From Mediannikoviicoccus vaginalis (lineage in GTDB: Bacteria > Bacillota > Clostridia > Tissierellales > Peptoniphilaceae), in NCBI RefSeq assembly GCF_928097925.1, contig NZ_CAKMRI010000001.1, positions 1-64,000 of the forward strand: a stretch of DNA of 64,000 nucleotides, in the 5' to 3' direction. The notes beneath the pieces are model-generated. The model did not search any database. It was not told the DNA's origin and was given only the letters and a program-made list of their open reading frames with translations. Shown piece by piece: positions 17,884 to 27,406 of this stretch (its first letter is position 1; each line of letters begins with the position of its first letter). A program made the translations under genes and the position numbers.

Positions 17884-19560
17884 ATGTCAAAAGAAAAAAT
17901 AAAAGTATACCTCTATACACGAGTATCTACGTCAATACAGATAGAGGGGTATTCGTTAGAGGCACAAAAATCACGAATGAAAGCTTTTGCTATTTACAAC
18001 GATTATGAAATTGTTGGAGAGTATGAAGATGCCGGAAAGTCTGGCAAGTCTATTGAAGGTAGAAAACAGTTCAATCGAATGATGGAAGATATAAGATCTG
18101 GAAAGGATGGAGTATCTTTTGTTCTTGTGTTTAAGTTATCAAGATTTGCAAGAAATGCCGCTGATGTTCTTTCTACACTTCAGATAATGCAGGATTATGG
18201 AGTTAATCTTATTTGCGTTGAAGATGGCATTGATTCATCTAAAGATGCCGGGAAACTAATGATTTCTGTTTTATCAGCTGTGGCTGAAATAGAAAGAGAA
18301 AACATTCGTATTCAAACAATGGAAGGTCGAATTCAAAAAGCAAGGGAAGGAAAATGGAATGGTGGCTTTGCTCCGTATGGATATAAACTTGAAGATGGAA
18401 AGTTGTTTATAAATGAGGAAGAGGCAGTTGCCATAAGAACGATTTTCGACCAGTATGTAAATACTACGATAGGAGCCAATGGGATATCTAAATACTTAGA
18501 GAATCATGGAATTAGAAAAATACCAAGACAAAATGGAAAAAATCCATTGTTTGACGCAGGTCTTATAAGAAAGATATTAAAGAATCCTGTATATAATGGG
18601 AAAATAGCATTTGGAAGAAGAACTTTAGAAAAAGTTCATGGTACAAGAAATGAATATAAGCAGGTTGAACAAGATGAGTATCTAATATCTGAAGGGATAC
18701 ATGAAGCTATAGTTTCTGATGAAGTTTGGCAAGCTGCTCAGGTTAAGCTAAAATCTCAAGCAAAGAAATATGAGCATGTGAATAAAGGAAAAGATACACG
18801 CACACACTTGCTTTCTGGAATTGTAAAATGCCCGATATGTGGAGTGGGAATGTTTGGAAACAAGTGTACCAAGAAAAAGAAAGATGGCACAAAATATAAA
18901 GATTTTTATTACTATGGTTGTAAACATAGGCAGATGATAAGAGGTCATAAGTGTACATTCCGTAAGCAAATTAGAGAAGAATTGTTAGATGATGCTGTTG
19001 CAGAGGTGATTGTCAAGATTGTAAGTAATCCGAAATTTGCTTCTATGATGCAAGAAAAAATCAACATGAAGGTGGACACCTCTGAAATAGAAAAAGAAAT
19101 AGATAATTACCAAAAGGAATTGAGGAAGAGTCATTCTACAAAGTTTAAGCTAATTGAGGAAATAGATAATTTAGATGTTGAAGATAAGCATTATAAGAGA
19201 AGAAAACAGGATTTAGACGATAGACTTTATCGCATGTATGACAAAATAGATGAATTAGAATCATCACTAATTGATGCGAAAGCAAAGAAACAGACTATTG
19301 AAGCTGAAAAACTCACAGGAGATAACATATATAAGGTTCTGATCTATTTTGATAAACTCTATAAAGTCATGAATGATGTAGAGCGTAGGCAGTTAATTAC
19401 AGCTTTGATTTCTGAAATTCAAGTTTATGAAGAAAAACAACCTAACGGACAATGGCTAAAATCAATTACTTTCAAGCTCCCAATTATAGACGATGATTTG
19501 AATATAAGTTTGGACAATAATGAACAAGTTGAGACTATAGCGTTGATACAAAAGATGTAA
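17884..19560 (+). CDS. Large serine recombinase (site-specific integrase)
   Basis: A 558-residue protein. The resolvase catalytic domain covers about residues 6-150, with the nucleophile Ser15 in TRVSTS and the conserved FKLSRFARN and AEIERENI blocks. The recombinase domain follows, then a zinc-ribbon (CPICGVGM at about 317 and a second cysteine pair), and a coiled coil near residues 400-480. This is the TnpX/TndX type used by mobilizable and conjugative elements of clostridia for integration and excision. With the mob genes at 25.6-27.3 kb it probably defines an integrative mobilizable element nested in the larger ICE. Confidence 0.9.
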   Translation: MSKEKIKVYLYTRVSTSIQIEGYSLEAQKSRMKAFAIYNDYEIVGEYEDAGKSGKSIEGRKQFNRMMEDIRSGKDGVSFVLVFKLSRFARNAADVLSTLQIMQDYGVNLICVEDGIDSSKDAGKLMISVLSAVAEIERENIRIQTMEGRIQKAREGKWNGGFAPYGYKLEDGKLFINEEEAVAIRTIFDQYVNTTIGANGISKYLENHGIRKIPRQNGKNPLFDAGLIRKILKNPVYNGKIAFGRRTLEKVHGTRNEYKQVEQDEYLISEGIHEAIVSDEVWQAAQVKLKSQAKKYEHVNKGKDTRTHLLSGIVKCPICGVGMFGNKCTKKKKDGTKYKDFYYYGCKHRQMIRGHKCTFRKQIREELLDDAVAEVIVKIVSNPKFASMMQEKINMKVDTSEIEKEIDNYQKELRKSHSTKFKLIEEIDNLDVEDKHYKRRKQDLDDRLYRMYDKIDELESSLIDAKAKKQTIEAEKLTGDNIYKVLIYFDKLYKVMNDVERRQLITALISEIQVYEEKQPNGQWLKSITFKLPIIDDDLNISLDNNEQVETIALIQKM

Positions 19561-19823
19561 ATATAGAAATCCTGCATTTTAAGCAGTTTTATAAGCATTT
19601 TGTCTTCGATAAAGATGAAGAAGGATACGTCAAAAAGACTCAAAAAAACTACATGGATGTGAGTGTAGTCTTGAGACTAGTATGAGGAAACACAAAAAAT
19701 ATAATTAACTCATTTTGTACTTTCTACAAGAGTAGCGTAAAAGGCTGCTCTTTTTTATTAAAGGGTGTAAGAATTCGTTACATCCTTTTTAAAAATGGAA
19801 AACTTATAAGCCAACTTTACATA
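19561..19823. other. Intergenic region after the recombinase
   Basis: Holds the terminator at 19729-19756. I see no intact gene. An attachment site for the serine recombinase might be expected near its gene, but I cannot recognise one here. Confidence 0.4.
19729..19756 (+). terminator. Rho-independent terminator
   Basis: An 8-bp stem (19729-19736 with 19744-19751, one G-U) followed by six Ts. Confidence 0.7.
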
Positions 19824-19853
19824 TTCGCTTTTACAATATATAATAAAAGCGAA
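19824..19853 (+). promoter_or_regulatory. Inverted repeat, candidate AbiEi operator
   Basis: Perfect 10-base arms TTCGCTTTTA (19824-19833) and TAAAAGCGAA (19844-19853) surround a TATA-rich centre, 18 bases before abiEi. AbiEi antitoxins are known to bind inverted repeats in their own promoters. Confidence 0.6.
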
Positions 19854-19871
19854 GACGAGAGGAGGCGGACT

Positions 19872-20459
19872 ATGAATACACTTAAAGAATATATACAAGA
19901 AAATTTAGTAATTACTAACAAAGAAGCAGAAGAGCTTGGATATACTAGGCATAATCTATCAGAATTAACAAAGAGCGGACAATTAGAAAGATTAAGACCG
20001 GGGCTATATCAATTAAAAGGAAAAGTAATAGACGATTTTGTTTTAATATCATCTAATAGTATTCGAATTATATTTTCCCATCAAACAGCCCTATACCTAC
20101 ACGACATATCAGACAGAACTCCAAATGTATTTCATATATCTGTACCCCAAGGCTATAATGCAAGTCATATCAAAAATAGATATAAAGACCTCCAAGTTCA
20201 CTATGTAAAAAAAGACTTGTACGAGATTGGCAAGACACAAATAAAATCGCCCCAAGGCAATTTTATCCCAGTTTATGATATCGAAAGAACAATTTGCGAC
20301 ATCATAATCGACAGAGAAAAAATAGATAAGCAAATTTTTACAGATGCCATAAAAAGATACTTTAAATCACCAAATAAAAATCTAAGACGACTCATAAAAT
20401 ACAGTAGACTATTTAAAATAGAAGATGAAATTAGAAAATACATGGAGGTATTATCATGA
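19872..20459 (+). CDS. abiEi: AbiEi antitoxin, type IV toxin-antitoxin
   Basis: A 195-residue protein with an N-terminal winged helix-turn-helix (ITNKEAEELGYTRHNLSEL) and a C-terminal AbiEi antitoxin domain (FHISVPQGYN, then YDIERTICDI). It represses its own operon and neutralises AbiEii without direct contact in characterised systems. The start follows GAGAGGAGG and the stop overlaps the toxin start by four bases, the usual AbiE layout. Confidence 0.9.
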   Translation: MNTLKEYIQENLVITNKEAEELGYTRHNLSELTKSGQLERLRPGLYQLKGKVIDDFVLISSNSIRIIFSHQTALYLHDISDRTPNVFHISVPQGYNASHIKNRYKDLQVHYVKKDLYEIGKTQIKSPQGNFIPVYDIERTICDIIIDREKIDKQIFTDAIKRYFKSPNKNLRRLIKYSRLFKIEDEIRKYMEVLS

Positions 20460-21298
20460 TTAATATCGAGAGTATAAAGGGCAAGATAAGAAGTCTGGCA
20501 GAGAAGAAAAATCTAAAGTCGCAAGAAGTTCTTCAAATATATTTTTTCGAAAGATTTTTAGAAAGGCTATCTAAATCACAATACAAAAATAATTTTGTAA
20601 TTAAGGGAGGATTTCTTATATCATCTTTAATTGGGATTGAAAATAGAACAACTATGGATATGGACACAACCATTAAAGGCATAGCTCTAAAAGAAGAAAA
20701 AATAAAAGAAATAGTAGAAGAAATTATTAATATTAATGTAGATGATGGGATAAAATTTGAAATAAAAGACATCTCTTATATAAGAGAAGAGGATGAGTAC
20801 GAGAACTTTAGAATTTCACTAATAGCAAATGTTAGGAAAACTAAAAACCCAATGAAACTAGACTTAACAACAGGAGATGCAATAACACCAAGGGAAATAG
20901 AATATACCTATCCCTGTATCTTTAGCAAAGAAGATATAAAAATAATGGCATATCCATTAGAAACAATATTAGCAGAAAAATACGAAACCATAATCAGAAG
21001 AAATATAACAACAACACGAATGAGAGACTTTTACGACTTATACACCCTCTACAAACTAAAAAAAGATGAGATAGATTATGAAATTTTAAAAGAAGCAATA
21101 GAGAGAACCTCAAACAAAAGAGGAAGTCAGGAGATAATTAAAGACTATGAGGAAATAATCGAGGACATAAAAGAAGATTCATACCTGAGATCCTTGTGGG
21201 AAGTATATCTCATTGAAAATAAATACATTGGAGATTTGATCTTTGATAAGGTAGTTGATGTAGTGACAATTCTATCAGATAGGATTAATGAGCTGTAA
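20456..21298 (+). CDS. abiEii: AbiEii nucleotidyltransferase toxin
   Basis: A 280-residue protein of the DUF1814 nucleotidyltransferase family. The glycine motif FVIKGGFLIS (about residues 46-55) is followed by RTTMDMDTT, the metal-binding D-x-D, and later by KLDLTTGD and AEKYETII. These match the four AbiEii motifs. The toxin halts growth, giving phage abortive infection or element stabilisation. All visible motifs look intact. Confidence 0.9.
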   Translation: MINIESIKGKIRSLAEKKNLKSQEVLQIYFFERFLERLSKSQYKNNFVIKGGFLISSLIGIENRTTMDMDTTIKGIALKEEKIKEIVEEIININVDDGIKFEIKDISYIREEDEYENFRISLIANVRKTKNPMKLDLTTGDAITPREIEYTYPCIFSKEDIKIMAYPLETILAEKYETIIRRNITTTRMRDFYDLYTLYKLKKDEIDYEILKEAIERTSNKRGSQEIIKDYEEIIEDIKEDSYLRSLWEVYLIENKYIGDLIFDKVVDVVTILSDRINEL

Positions 21299-21470
21299 TT
21301 TAACAGACACTGTCTGGCAAATCATAGGCAAGAAAATATTAAAGACTAAAGAAGTGGAATTAATCTAATTCTTTTTTACCTTTTGATCAGAGTATTTAAA
21401 ACTAAGAAATTGTATGTCAATTGTTCAGCCTAAGTAGATAATAAAAAAGTGTAAACAATAAGGAGGTAGT

Positions 21471-22645
21471 ATGGAAGTATTAAGAGCTCGCAGTTTATAT
21501 GATTATATTAAAATTCTTAAAGAAAAAAATTTATTGGATGCATATTTTAGGGGAGAATCTAGGAAATATACAAATATTGCAGCATCATGTTATAGAGATA
21601 ATTTTAATGACTCAGATAGATCTATAATTGATGAGATGATAGATGAATATTTCTATGAGGTTAGTGCACAATTAAGTGATATTGAAAAGTCAAATTTTAT
21701 ATCTTATTCACAACACCATGGATTGCCTACAAATTTAATAGATATTACAAGTTCAGCTTTAGTAGCTTTATACTTTTCATGTTGTGATAACTTTGAATAC
21801 ACAGGATATATCCATGTATTTAAGAAAAATAATTTCATAAAATTTAGTGATGAAATTTCAGGAAGAAAAATACAATACTTTTATAATGATTTAATCGAAC
21901 AAAATGAAACAAAAGTTATGTTTTATAATAAATTATTAAAATTTTATAAGAATAATAGAAAAGGATTCATAATTTCATTATCTAATAATTTAAATATGAT
22001 CAAAGTTTTATTAAAAAAAAGTAAACACAATGCATATACGTCTGAAATAATAAAAGCTGTAGATTGGTATGATAAGGGAATTAAAGAAGGATACATTATG
22101 GATAGGCCAAATGAATTAAATCAAAGGCTACTTCAAGTATTTCTTAAAAACAAAAATGAAGAGTTGGATATGTGGAGGGATATTTTTTTCCAATTATCAA
22201 AATTAAAAAATTATTCATTTGAACTAAAAATACAGAAATTAGAAGATTATGTAATAATATATTTAACAACTTTTATATATTTGTTAATTAAAAAGTATGG
22301 TAATAATATTTATGAAGTACCTGATTTTCCAATGATATTATATTACCTAATATTAATTTTGATAGAATGACATTACAATCTGGTAGATTTATTTATCAAA
22401 ATATTTTATATTCACCATTTAATATTTTGAATAAACAAGAAAAGAGGATTATATACAGAAAATAGTTCTGATATTTCCATAGAAATTGAAAATAAAATAG
22501 AAATTGTAAAGATTTAGATTTATTAGGATAAATAGAAAAAATTATTTAACGATCCTGATAACATAGCTAAATATGTGTATAAAAAGAGTAAAGTAAGAAA
22601 ATCAAAATTTGAATTACTAGAAGATTTTTATATAGAAGAGGTATA
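21471..22645 (+). pseudogene. FRG-domain protein gene, frameshifted
   Basis: The first 299 codons (21471-22370) carry the FRG motifs YFRGES and QHHGLPTNLIDIT with ALVALYFSC following. The frame then stops. The expected C-terminal FRG segment (MTLQSGRFIYQN) continues in another frame from about 22345 to a stop at 22465, so one base is missing near 22345. Further remnants (DLDLLG, then DPDNIAKYV) reach 22645 with more frame changes. FRG proteins are common in defence islands; their activity is poorly defined. The intact part has a good AAGGAGG start, so a truncated product could still be made. Confidence 0.75.
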
Positions 22646-22704
22646 AGAAATTATCCTTTTATTTAAATTCTACATTAAACAAAGAAGATATTTAAAATTG
22701 AATC

Positions 22705-22994
22705 AGTGTTGGAGTCAAATACGATACTATAGAAAACTTTAAAGTAAGTAATTTTCAATTATTTATAAAGATGACGATGGAAATAAAGCTTATACCAATT
22801 GTTCAGCCTATGGAGATAAGATAAAAGATTTAGAGAATCTTAAACAAGGCGATTTTGTTAAAATCTTCGGACAAGTAAAAACAAGTATTGATAACAACGG
22901 GAAAGAACATAAAAATGTTCGTATTTTGTCTTCTAAGCTATTAAAAACAAAAGAACAAGTAAAGAGTCAAGAAAAGATAAAAAGTCCATATTAG
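22705..22994 (+). pseudogene. OB-fold-like C-terminal fragment of a conjugation protein
   Basis: Encodes NFQLFIKDDDGNKAYT, then NCSAYGDKI and FVKIFGQVKTSID, a pattern like a single-strand-binding OB fold, ending in a lysine-rich tail. A frame change lies near 22768 and no start is present. Pieces of the same tail recur at 39501-39586 and 40352-40567. Probably the 3' end of a large plasmid/ICE protein whose 5' part is gone. Confidence 0.5.
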
Positions 22995-23220
22995 GGTAAA
23001 TAAAGAGCTTTAAGACAGATGACAAAGCTAGGTCAAATAAGAAAGACCATAGCAAAGGTGCAGAAAGATAAATAACGGCGGTCTTCGGACTGTCTTTATT
23101 TTTTTGCTCGTTTTAACGCAGTGAATCATATAATTGAAAGGAATCAGTGTTATATGCTATAATTAAATAATAAATCCATACGTTTAGAAAGGTAAAATAT
23201 AGTATTGGAGAATGATATGG
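22987..23220 (+). repeat. Direct repeat DR-B, copy 1
   Basis: About 234 bases matching 39501-39734: end of the OB-fold gene, a UUCG terminator, a spacer with a TATAAT-like box and the start of the next gene. Different genes follow the two copies. Confidence 0.75.
23077..23106 (+). terminator. Terminator with UUCG tetraloop
   Basis: A 7-bp stem (23077-23083 with 23088-23094) around TTCG, then a T-run. The copy at 39592-39620 replaces its two G-U pairs with Watson-Crick pairs. Confidence 0.75.
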
Positions 23221-23433
23221 GATTTTCATATAATAAATTAAGGAAGTTATTAATAGATAAAAATATGAAAAAAAGACTTACAATGTGCAATAGCAACTAC
23301 TCCCAAGACAATAGCCAAGATGGGAAAAGATGAAAATGTAAGTTTAGAAACATTAGGGAAGATTTGTGAGTATTTTCAATGTTATATTGGAGATATTATT
23401 GAATATAGGAGAAATGATAGAGATATATCTTAA
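23217..23433 (+). pseudogene. XRE-family helix-turn-helix regulator, frameshifted
   Basis: Starts MGFSYNKLRKLLIDKNMKK and, after a frame change in the A-rich run near 23265, continues TIAKMGKDENVSLETLGKI to CYIGDIIEYRR, stop at 23431-23433. This is the short Cro/CI type with a YxxLxxLL start. The segment around the recognition helix is altered, so it is probably inactive. Confidence 0.7.
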
Positions 23434-23509
23434 TATAAATCTTGAATATGATTTAGATTGTGCTTTTGATAATAGAAAGTTGTTAAAATTTAATTAGTAG
23501 AGGTAGTTA

Positions 23510-23968
23510 ATGATGAAAGATTTTGAAACGCTAGAAATAAGTATTCCAGCGGATTCTGATGGTTATGTTTTATTAAAGTGCCCATCTTGTGGAGAGAGAT
23601 TTATGCTTCTTGTAGATGATATAGAAGATGACACAAATTTAGATATTTGGTGTCCGAACTGTGGTTTAAAACACCAAGACTATTTAGATGATGAAACAAT
23701 AAATCTAGCGGAGAGGATGATAGAGAACAAAGTAGCTGATATATTAAATGAATTTTCAGCCACTATGAAAAAAAGTTTCAAAAACTCAGAAATTAGAATT
23801 AAAACCGAGAAAATTAAAAAGCAGCCAGAGATACCCATAGGACGAAAAACTGGAGATTTTGAAGAAAAATATTATGAGTGTTGCAAGAAAAAAGCAAAAA
23901 TTAGTAGCATAAAAAATCTTGAGGGTGGATATTGTCCTTTTTGTGGGGAGATTGTAGATGGAGATTAA
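23510..23968 (+). CDS. Zinc-ribbon protein of a three-gene defence-like cassette
   Basis: A 152-residue protein with paired cysteines: CPSCGERF (about 26) with CPNCGLKH (about 49), a TFIIB-type zinc ribbon, and CC with CPFCGEIVDGD at the C-terminus, a possible second ribbon. The middle is helical and lysine-rich. Its stop overlaps the next start by 11 bases, and the third gene follows 8 bases after the second, so the three form one operon. Located beside AbiE and FRG genes. I cannot assign an activity; nucleic-acid or partner binding is likely. Confidence 0.65.
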   Translation: MMKDFETLEISIPADSDGYVLLKCPSCGERFMLLVDDIEDDTNLDIWCPNCGLKHQDYLDDETINLAERMIENKVADILNEFSATMKKSFKNSEIRIKTEKIKKQPEIPIGRKTGDFEEKYYECCKKKAKISSIKNLEGGYCPFCGEIVDGD

Positions 23969-24761
23969 TAAGAAAGAACTAAGAAAAATCAGTAGAAAAT
24001 TTAGAGGATTGGGTTCAGATGTAATTAATGCAGATTATAGGGAACAAATCGACCTCCTAAGAGAATTTATAGATTATGTAGATAAGACATCTTTGATAAA
24101 AAATTATATTGAAAGTTTCAAATATGATATAGGTGATTTAGAGGAAAGTATAAATAATGTATATTCATCTTATGGTAGACAATGTTTAGATTTGGGAAGT
24201 AATACTGGAAAAAGATTGTATCTTTTATACTCTACTTTTAAATACATTTTAGAAAATAATTTAAACACCATTAACTTTGGGTGGTTTTACGCTAATAGCA
24301 ACAAGTATCAAGATATGGCACAAAGCTTTGGGAATAGAATGGTTTATCCATTTATTTCAGGGATTGAAGAATATATTAAAGATATAGCAACTGATATGGG
24401 TTACGATGACAATAATAAATATGAAATTAACATAAATAGTTCTGGTGTTCAGGTAAATTTAGCTAGTGATAATTCATCTATAGATGCAATACAAAATAAT
24501 TACTTAAATAAGAATGAAATTGATGAAGAAATATCAAAATTGGAAATCCTATTGGAAAATATAGATGACGAAGATAAACGAAGTATTTTAATGGGAAATA
24601 TGGAGTTGATAAAAGGAGAAGTAGTCAAAGCAAATCCTAACAAAAATCTATTAAAAACGAGCTTTAATTCGTTAAAATTTATGATCGGCTCCATAGCAAC
24701 ACTTCCAGATTTTATTGAAGGTATAAACAAATTAGGTTCATTACTAGGAATTATAAAGTAG
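23958..24761 (+). CDS. Unknown protein of the three-gene cassette
   Basis: A 267-residue soluble protein, mostly helical. It has no motif I recognise. Residues ~195-225 are acidic and coiled-coil-like. The C-terminal ~40 residues turn hydrophobic (MIGSIATLPDFIEGINKLGSLLG), resembling the end of proteins that insert in or touch membranes. It is translationally coupled to the zinc-ribbon gene. In a defence reading, it would be the sensor or a membrane-acting part; this is speculation. Confidence 0.55.
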   Translation: MEINKKELRKISRKFRGLGSDVINADYREQIDLLREFIDYVDKTSLIKNYIESFKYDIGDLEESINNVYSSYGRQCLDLGSNTGKRLYLLYSTFKYILENNLNTINFGWFYANSNKYQDMAQSFGNRMVYPFISGIEEYIKDIATDMGYDDNNKYEININSSGVQVNLASDNSSIDAIQNNYLNKNEIDEEISKLEILLENIDDEDKRSILMGNMELIKGEVVKANPNKNLLKTSFNSLKFMIGSIATLPDFIEGINKLGSLLGIIK

Positions 24762-24769
24762 GTTTAACT

Positions 24770-25591
24770 ATGCTTAGTTATATAGAAAAAGGATATCTTG
24801 ATGAATTATTTAATAGAGGTGGCTATGTTCTAGATTTTTCTACGAATGATTTTGATGAGTTTACATTTCAAAGTATAGGGATAAGATTATGTGAAAAATA
24901 TCATTTGTCAAAAGGAAAGTCACTTAGAGAATTTACAAACGAGGGTGATTCTTATAAAATTGCTAAACTATATAAAGATCTTTTAGAGTTTTACTCTGTT
25001 TATTTTAGTGATGAGATAGAAGAAAATAAAAAAAATAATAGAGGAACTTCATTCAAATCTCTATACATTAAGTGTAAAGATATTATTAATCGAGAATTAT
25101 CAAATAGCTCAAATCTTATGTCAGAAGCAGAAGTTTTGAAAATTAAATTCTCATCTGAATATATTAATTCTCAAATTGATTTAATGCTAGAAATGGTGGA
25201 TAGAAATCCCACAGAAGCAATAGGAAAGTCAAAGGAACTACTTGAAAGTTGTTGCAAGGAAATTTGCAATAATTTAGGAGAGAATAAAAAAGATAACTTA
25301 AAATTAACACAATTAGTTAAAGAAACCTTTAAGTGTTTAAAAATTCCAAATGAAAGCATGATAATTGATGAAACTGAAGACAAAATAGTAAAGCAAATTA
25401 CAGGGAGTTTAAATGGACTTGCTTCAGGAATTAACGATCTTAGAAATCATTATGGAAGTGGACATGGAAGAGAAAGGAATTTTAAAGCTTTGAGTAAAAA
25501 ACATGCAGAACTTTCTGTGGGTGCGAGCATAACATTGACTAGATATCTTTGGGATTCTTTTAGAGAAATCGAAAATAGTAAAAATTTATAA
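24770..25591 (+). CDS. Abortive infection C-terminal domain protein (Abi_C-like)
   Basis: A 273-residue protein. The C-terminal ~110 residues match the abortive-infection C-terminal domain: LLESCCKEICNNLG, then KLTQLVKETFKCL, then a helix with SGINDLRNHYGSGHG followed by SVGASITLTRYLW. R-N-H-Y-G-S-G-H fits the Rx4-6H motif of HEPN ribonucleases. The N-terminal part has no motif I recognise. As the last gene of the cassette and the only one with a plausible catalytic motif, it is the likely effector. The family is known from AbiJ-like proteins; pairing with these two partners is not one I recognise. Confidence 0.7.
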   Translation: MLSYIEKGYLDELFNRGGYVLDFSTNDFDEFTFQSIGIRLCEKYHLSKGKSLREFTNEGDSYKIAKLYKDLLEFYSVYFSDEIEENKKNNRGTSFKSLYIKCKDIINRELSNSSNLMSEAEVLKIKFSSEYINSQIDLMLEMVDRNPTEAIGKSKELLESCCKEICNNLGENKKDNLKLTQLVKETFKCLKIPNESMIIDETEDKIVKQITGSLNGLASGINDLRNHYGSGHGRERNFKALSKKHAELSVGASITLTRYLWDSFREIENSKNL

Positions 25592-25609
25592 GAGAAAGAA
25601 GTGAAGATG

Positions 25610-26941
25610 TTACCTCTCCACCTCTTTTCCATAATAATTTTCATAGTTTTTCCTATACTGAACAAGGTCGGAAAATTGTTCTTTATTCAAAGAATACTCT
25701 TGCATAAGGGTGTTCTTTTTTTCTTGCAATTTATCGAGGTTTGCTAGTATTTCTTTTGTGTTTGGTAGTTTTTTATAGTTTTCTAAAATTTCTTTAGCAG
25801 CTATTTTGTAGACGGAAAGTTCACTATAATATTCTTCTGCAAATTGTTTATCCTCAGGATTTTTCTTGTGGTATTTATAGATTTCACGATACTTATTTAT
25901 AGTATTTATATTTTCCATATCTTGAGATAGACTCTTCATTTCAGCTTCAATTTTCTTTATTTCATCTAACAAGTCTTGTCTATCATCTGCAGATTTTTTA
26001 ATAAGATCATCGAGTTGTGTAATTGAATTAATTCCTTGTTCTCTAAGTTTAATTATTGAATCAGCCATTGTTTTGATATTGTGTTTTCTTGCCCAAACTT
26101 CATAACCTTTAGAAGATTGTACTTTTTCATTAGTAGATATATCAATAACATTTCCCACTCGTTTTTTAGTAGGATTAGCTTTGTTTTTAATAGCTAAATC
26201 TATTCTTTCTTTGATTTTCTCTTCAGTATAATCTTCACCGATAGTCTTAGCTCTTGTAAATCTTTGCTTATCTTTATGACGAAAAGCAATATGTTTACCA
26301 AACTTAATTTCATAATCAAGAGACTTCATATTTTCTAAAAACTCTTCCCACGATTTAGACTTATTAATCATTCTATCTATATCAAATTGCAGTTTAGACT
26401 TCCAAGAATTTCCTTTCTTATTTTGGTCATATTCGTACCAAGATTTACCAGCAGTTTTGTATTTTCTTTTGTAAGCTTCATAATATTCATCAATGACTGA
26501 AAGCTTATTTTCTTTACATAATTCGTCACTTTGATACCTGATTTTATGGTAAGTTTTTTTGTTAGATTGGTAGCATTTACCAGTCTTGTAATTAACATTA
26601 TTAAAAATAATATGGTTATGGATATGCCCTCTATCTATATGAGTTGCAAGAACAAATTCATAATCTTCTTTTAAAATTTTCTTACATAATTCCATTCCAA
26701 TTTCATGAGCTTTTATAGGATCAACCTCTCCTGGTAGAAAAGATTGGATTAAATGTCTAGCTAAGACTGTACCTTTAGTATCATTGTCTTCTCGTGTTTT
26801 CATAAATTGAATATGGGCAGTAGATGGATAACATTTAAATGAAGATACCAAGACTTTTTCATTAGTTTTTTCACTCTTAGTTATATAATCTATTGCCAAA
26901 TTTAGAGTTGATTTTATAGGATGTATTTTTGTAATTGCCAT
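25610..26941 (-). CDS. mobA: Relaxase, MobA/VirD2 family
   Basis: A 443-residue protein on the minus strand. The relaxase domain is N-terminal, with the histidine triad in ATHIDRGHIHNHIIF (about residues 112-126). The C-terminal ~150 residues form a coiled coil. I prefer the ATG at 26941, which has GGTGA upstream and follows the mobC stop directly; a second ATG at 26953 lies inside mobC. It nicks oriT and leads the transferred strand. No coupling protein or type IV secretion genes are near, so this element is mobilizable rather than self-transferring. Confidence 0.9.
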   Translation of the reverse strand: MAITKIHPIKSTLNLAIDYITKSEKTNEKVLVSSFKCYPSTAHIQFMKTREDNDTKGTVLARHLIQSFLPGEVDPIKAHEIGMELCKKILKEDYEFVLATHIDRGHIHNHIIFNNVNYKTGKCYQSNKKTYHKIRYQSDELCKENKLSVIDEYYEAYKRKYKTAGKSWYEYDQNKKGNSWKSKLQFDIDRMINKSKSWEEFLENMKSLDYEIKFGKHIAFRHKDKQRFTRAKTIGEDYTEEKIKERIDLAIKNKANPTKKRVGNVIDISTNEKVQSSKGYEVWARKHNIKTMADSIIKLREQGINSITQLDDLIKKSADDRQDLLDEIKKIEAEMKSLSQDMENINTINKYREIYKYHKKNPEDKQFAEEYYSELSVYKIAAKEILENYKKLPNTKEILANLDKLQEKKNTLMQEYSLNKEQFSDLVQYRKNYENYYGKEVER

Positions 26942-26942
26942 A

Positions 26943-27299
26943 TTAGTCACCATAGCTTTCTTTTGATTTATTAAGAAGTAGGGAATGGATCTGCCATATT
27001 TCTCTTGATAAATTTTCTATCCGTTTATTCATCGATTCAATTTCATTTTTGTAAATAACACCAGTTGTATTAGTAGCTTTTGCAATCTGGTTTATATTAT
27101 TTGTTGCATTCGAAAGTAGCCATTGGAGATCTCTAAATGGTTCTAAATCTACTACATAAATTTCTTTTTCTAATACGCATTTTCTAAGAAAATGGGACAT
27201 AGTTTTGCAATTAGCAAGTTTCATTTTCTTTTCAAAAACTTCTTTTTCTTCTTTGGTTAGTTTTATTTCGATTCTTTCATTTCTAAATCTATTTGCCAT
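26943..27299 (-). CDS. mobC: Relaxosome accessory protein MobC
   Basis: A 118-residue basic protein. The N-terminal RNERIEIKLTKEEKEVFEKK resembles a ribbon-helix-helix start, and the segment LSNATNNINQIAKATN is the hallmark of the MobC family. It starts behind AAAGGAG and is translationally joined to the relaxase. MobC proteins open oriT DNA for the relaxase. Confidence 0.85.
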   Translation of the reverse strand: MANRFRNERIEIKLTKEEKEVFEKKMKLANCKTMSHFLRKCVLEKEIYVVDLEPFRDLQWLLSNATNNINQIAKATNTTGVIYKNEIESMNKRIENLSREIWQIHSLLLNKSKESYGD

Positions 27300-27366
27300 T
27301 TTATTCTCCTTTATAAAATATATTTTGGGGTCTTAGGGTTCTCCCTAACAAGGTAAAAATTAAAAA

Positions 27367-27405
27367 AATGGAGCATTCCGTAAAGGTCTGCTCCATTAAT
27401 TTTTT
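27367..27405. terminator. Terminator between mobC and tetR
   Basis: Perfect 9-bp arms at 27367-27375 and 27389-27397. A T-run follows on the plus strand, and an A-run precedes it, so it may work in both directions. Confidence 0.6.
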
Positions 27406-27406
27406 C

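Noticed and set aside
18743-18969. Two overlapping minus-strand frames within the serine recombinase gene
   Set aside because: No start signal, and the plus-strand recombinase is clearly real across the same bases.
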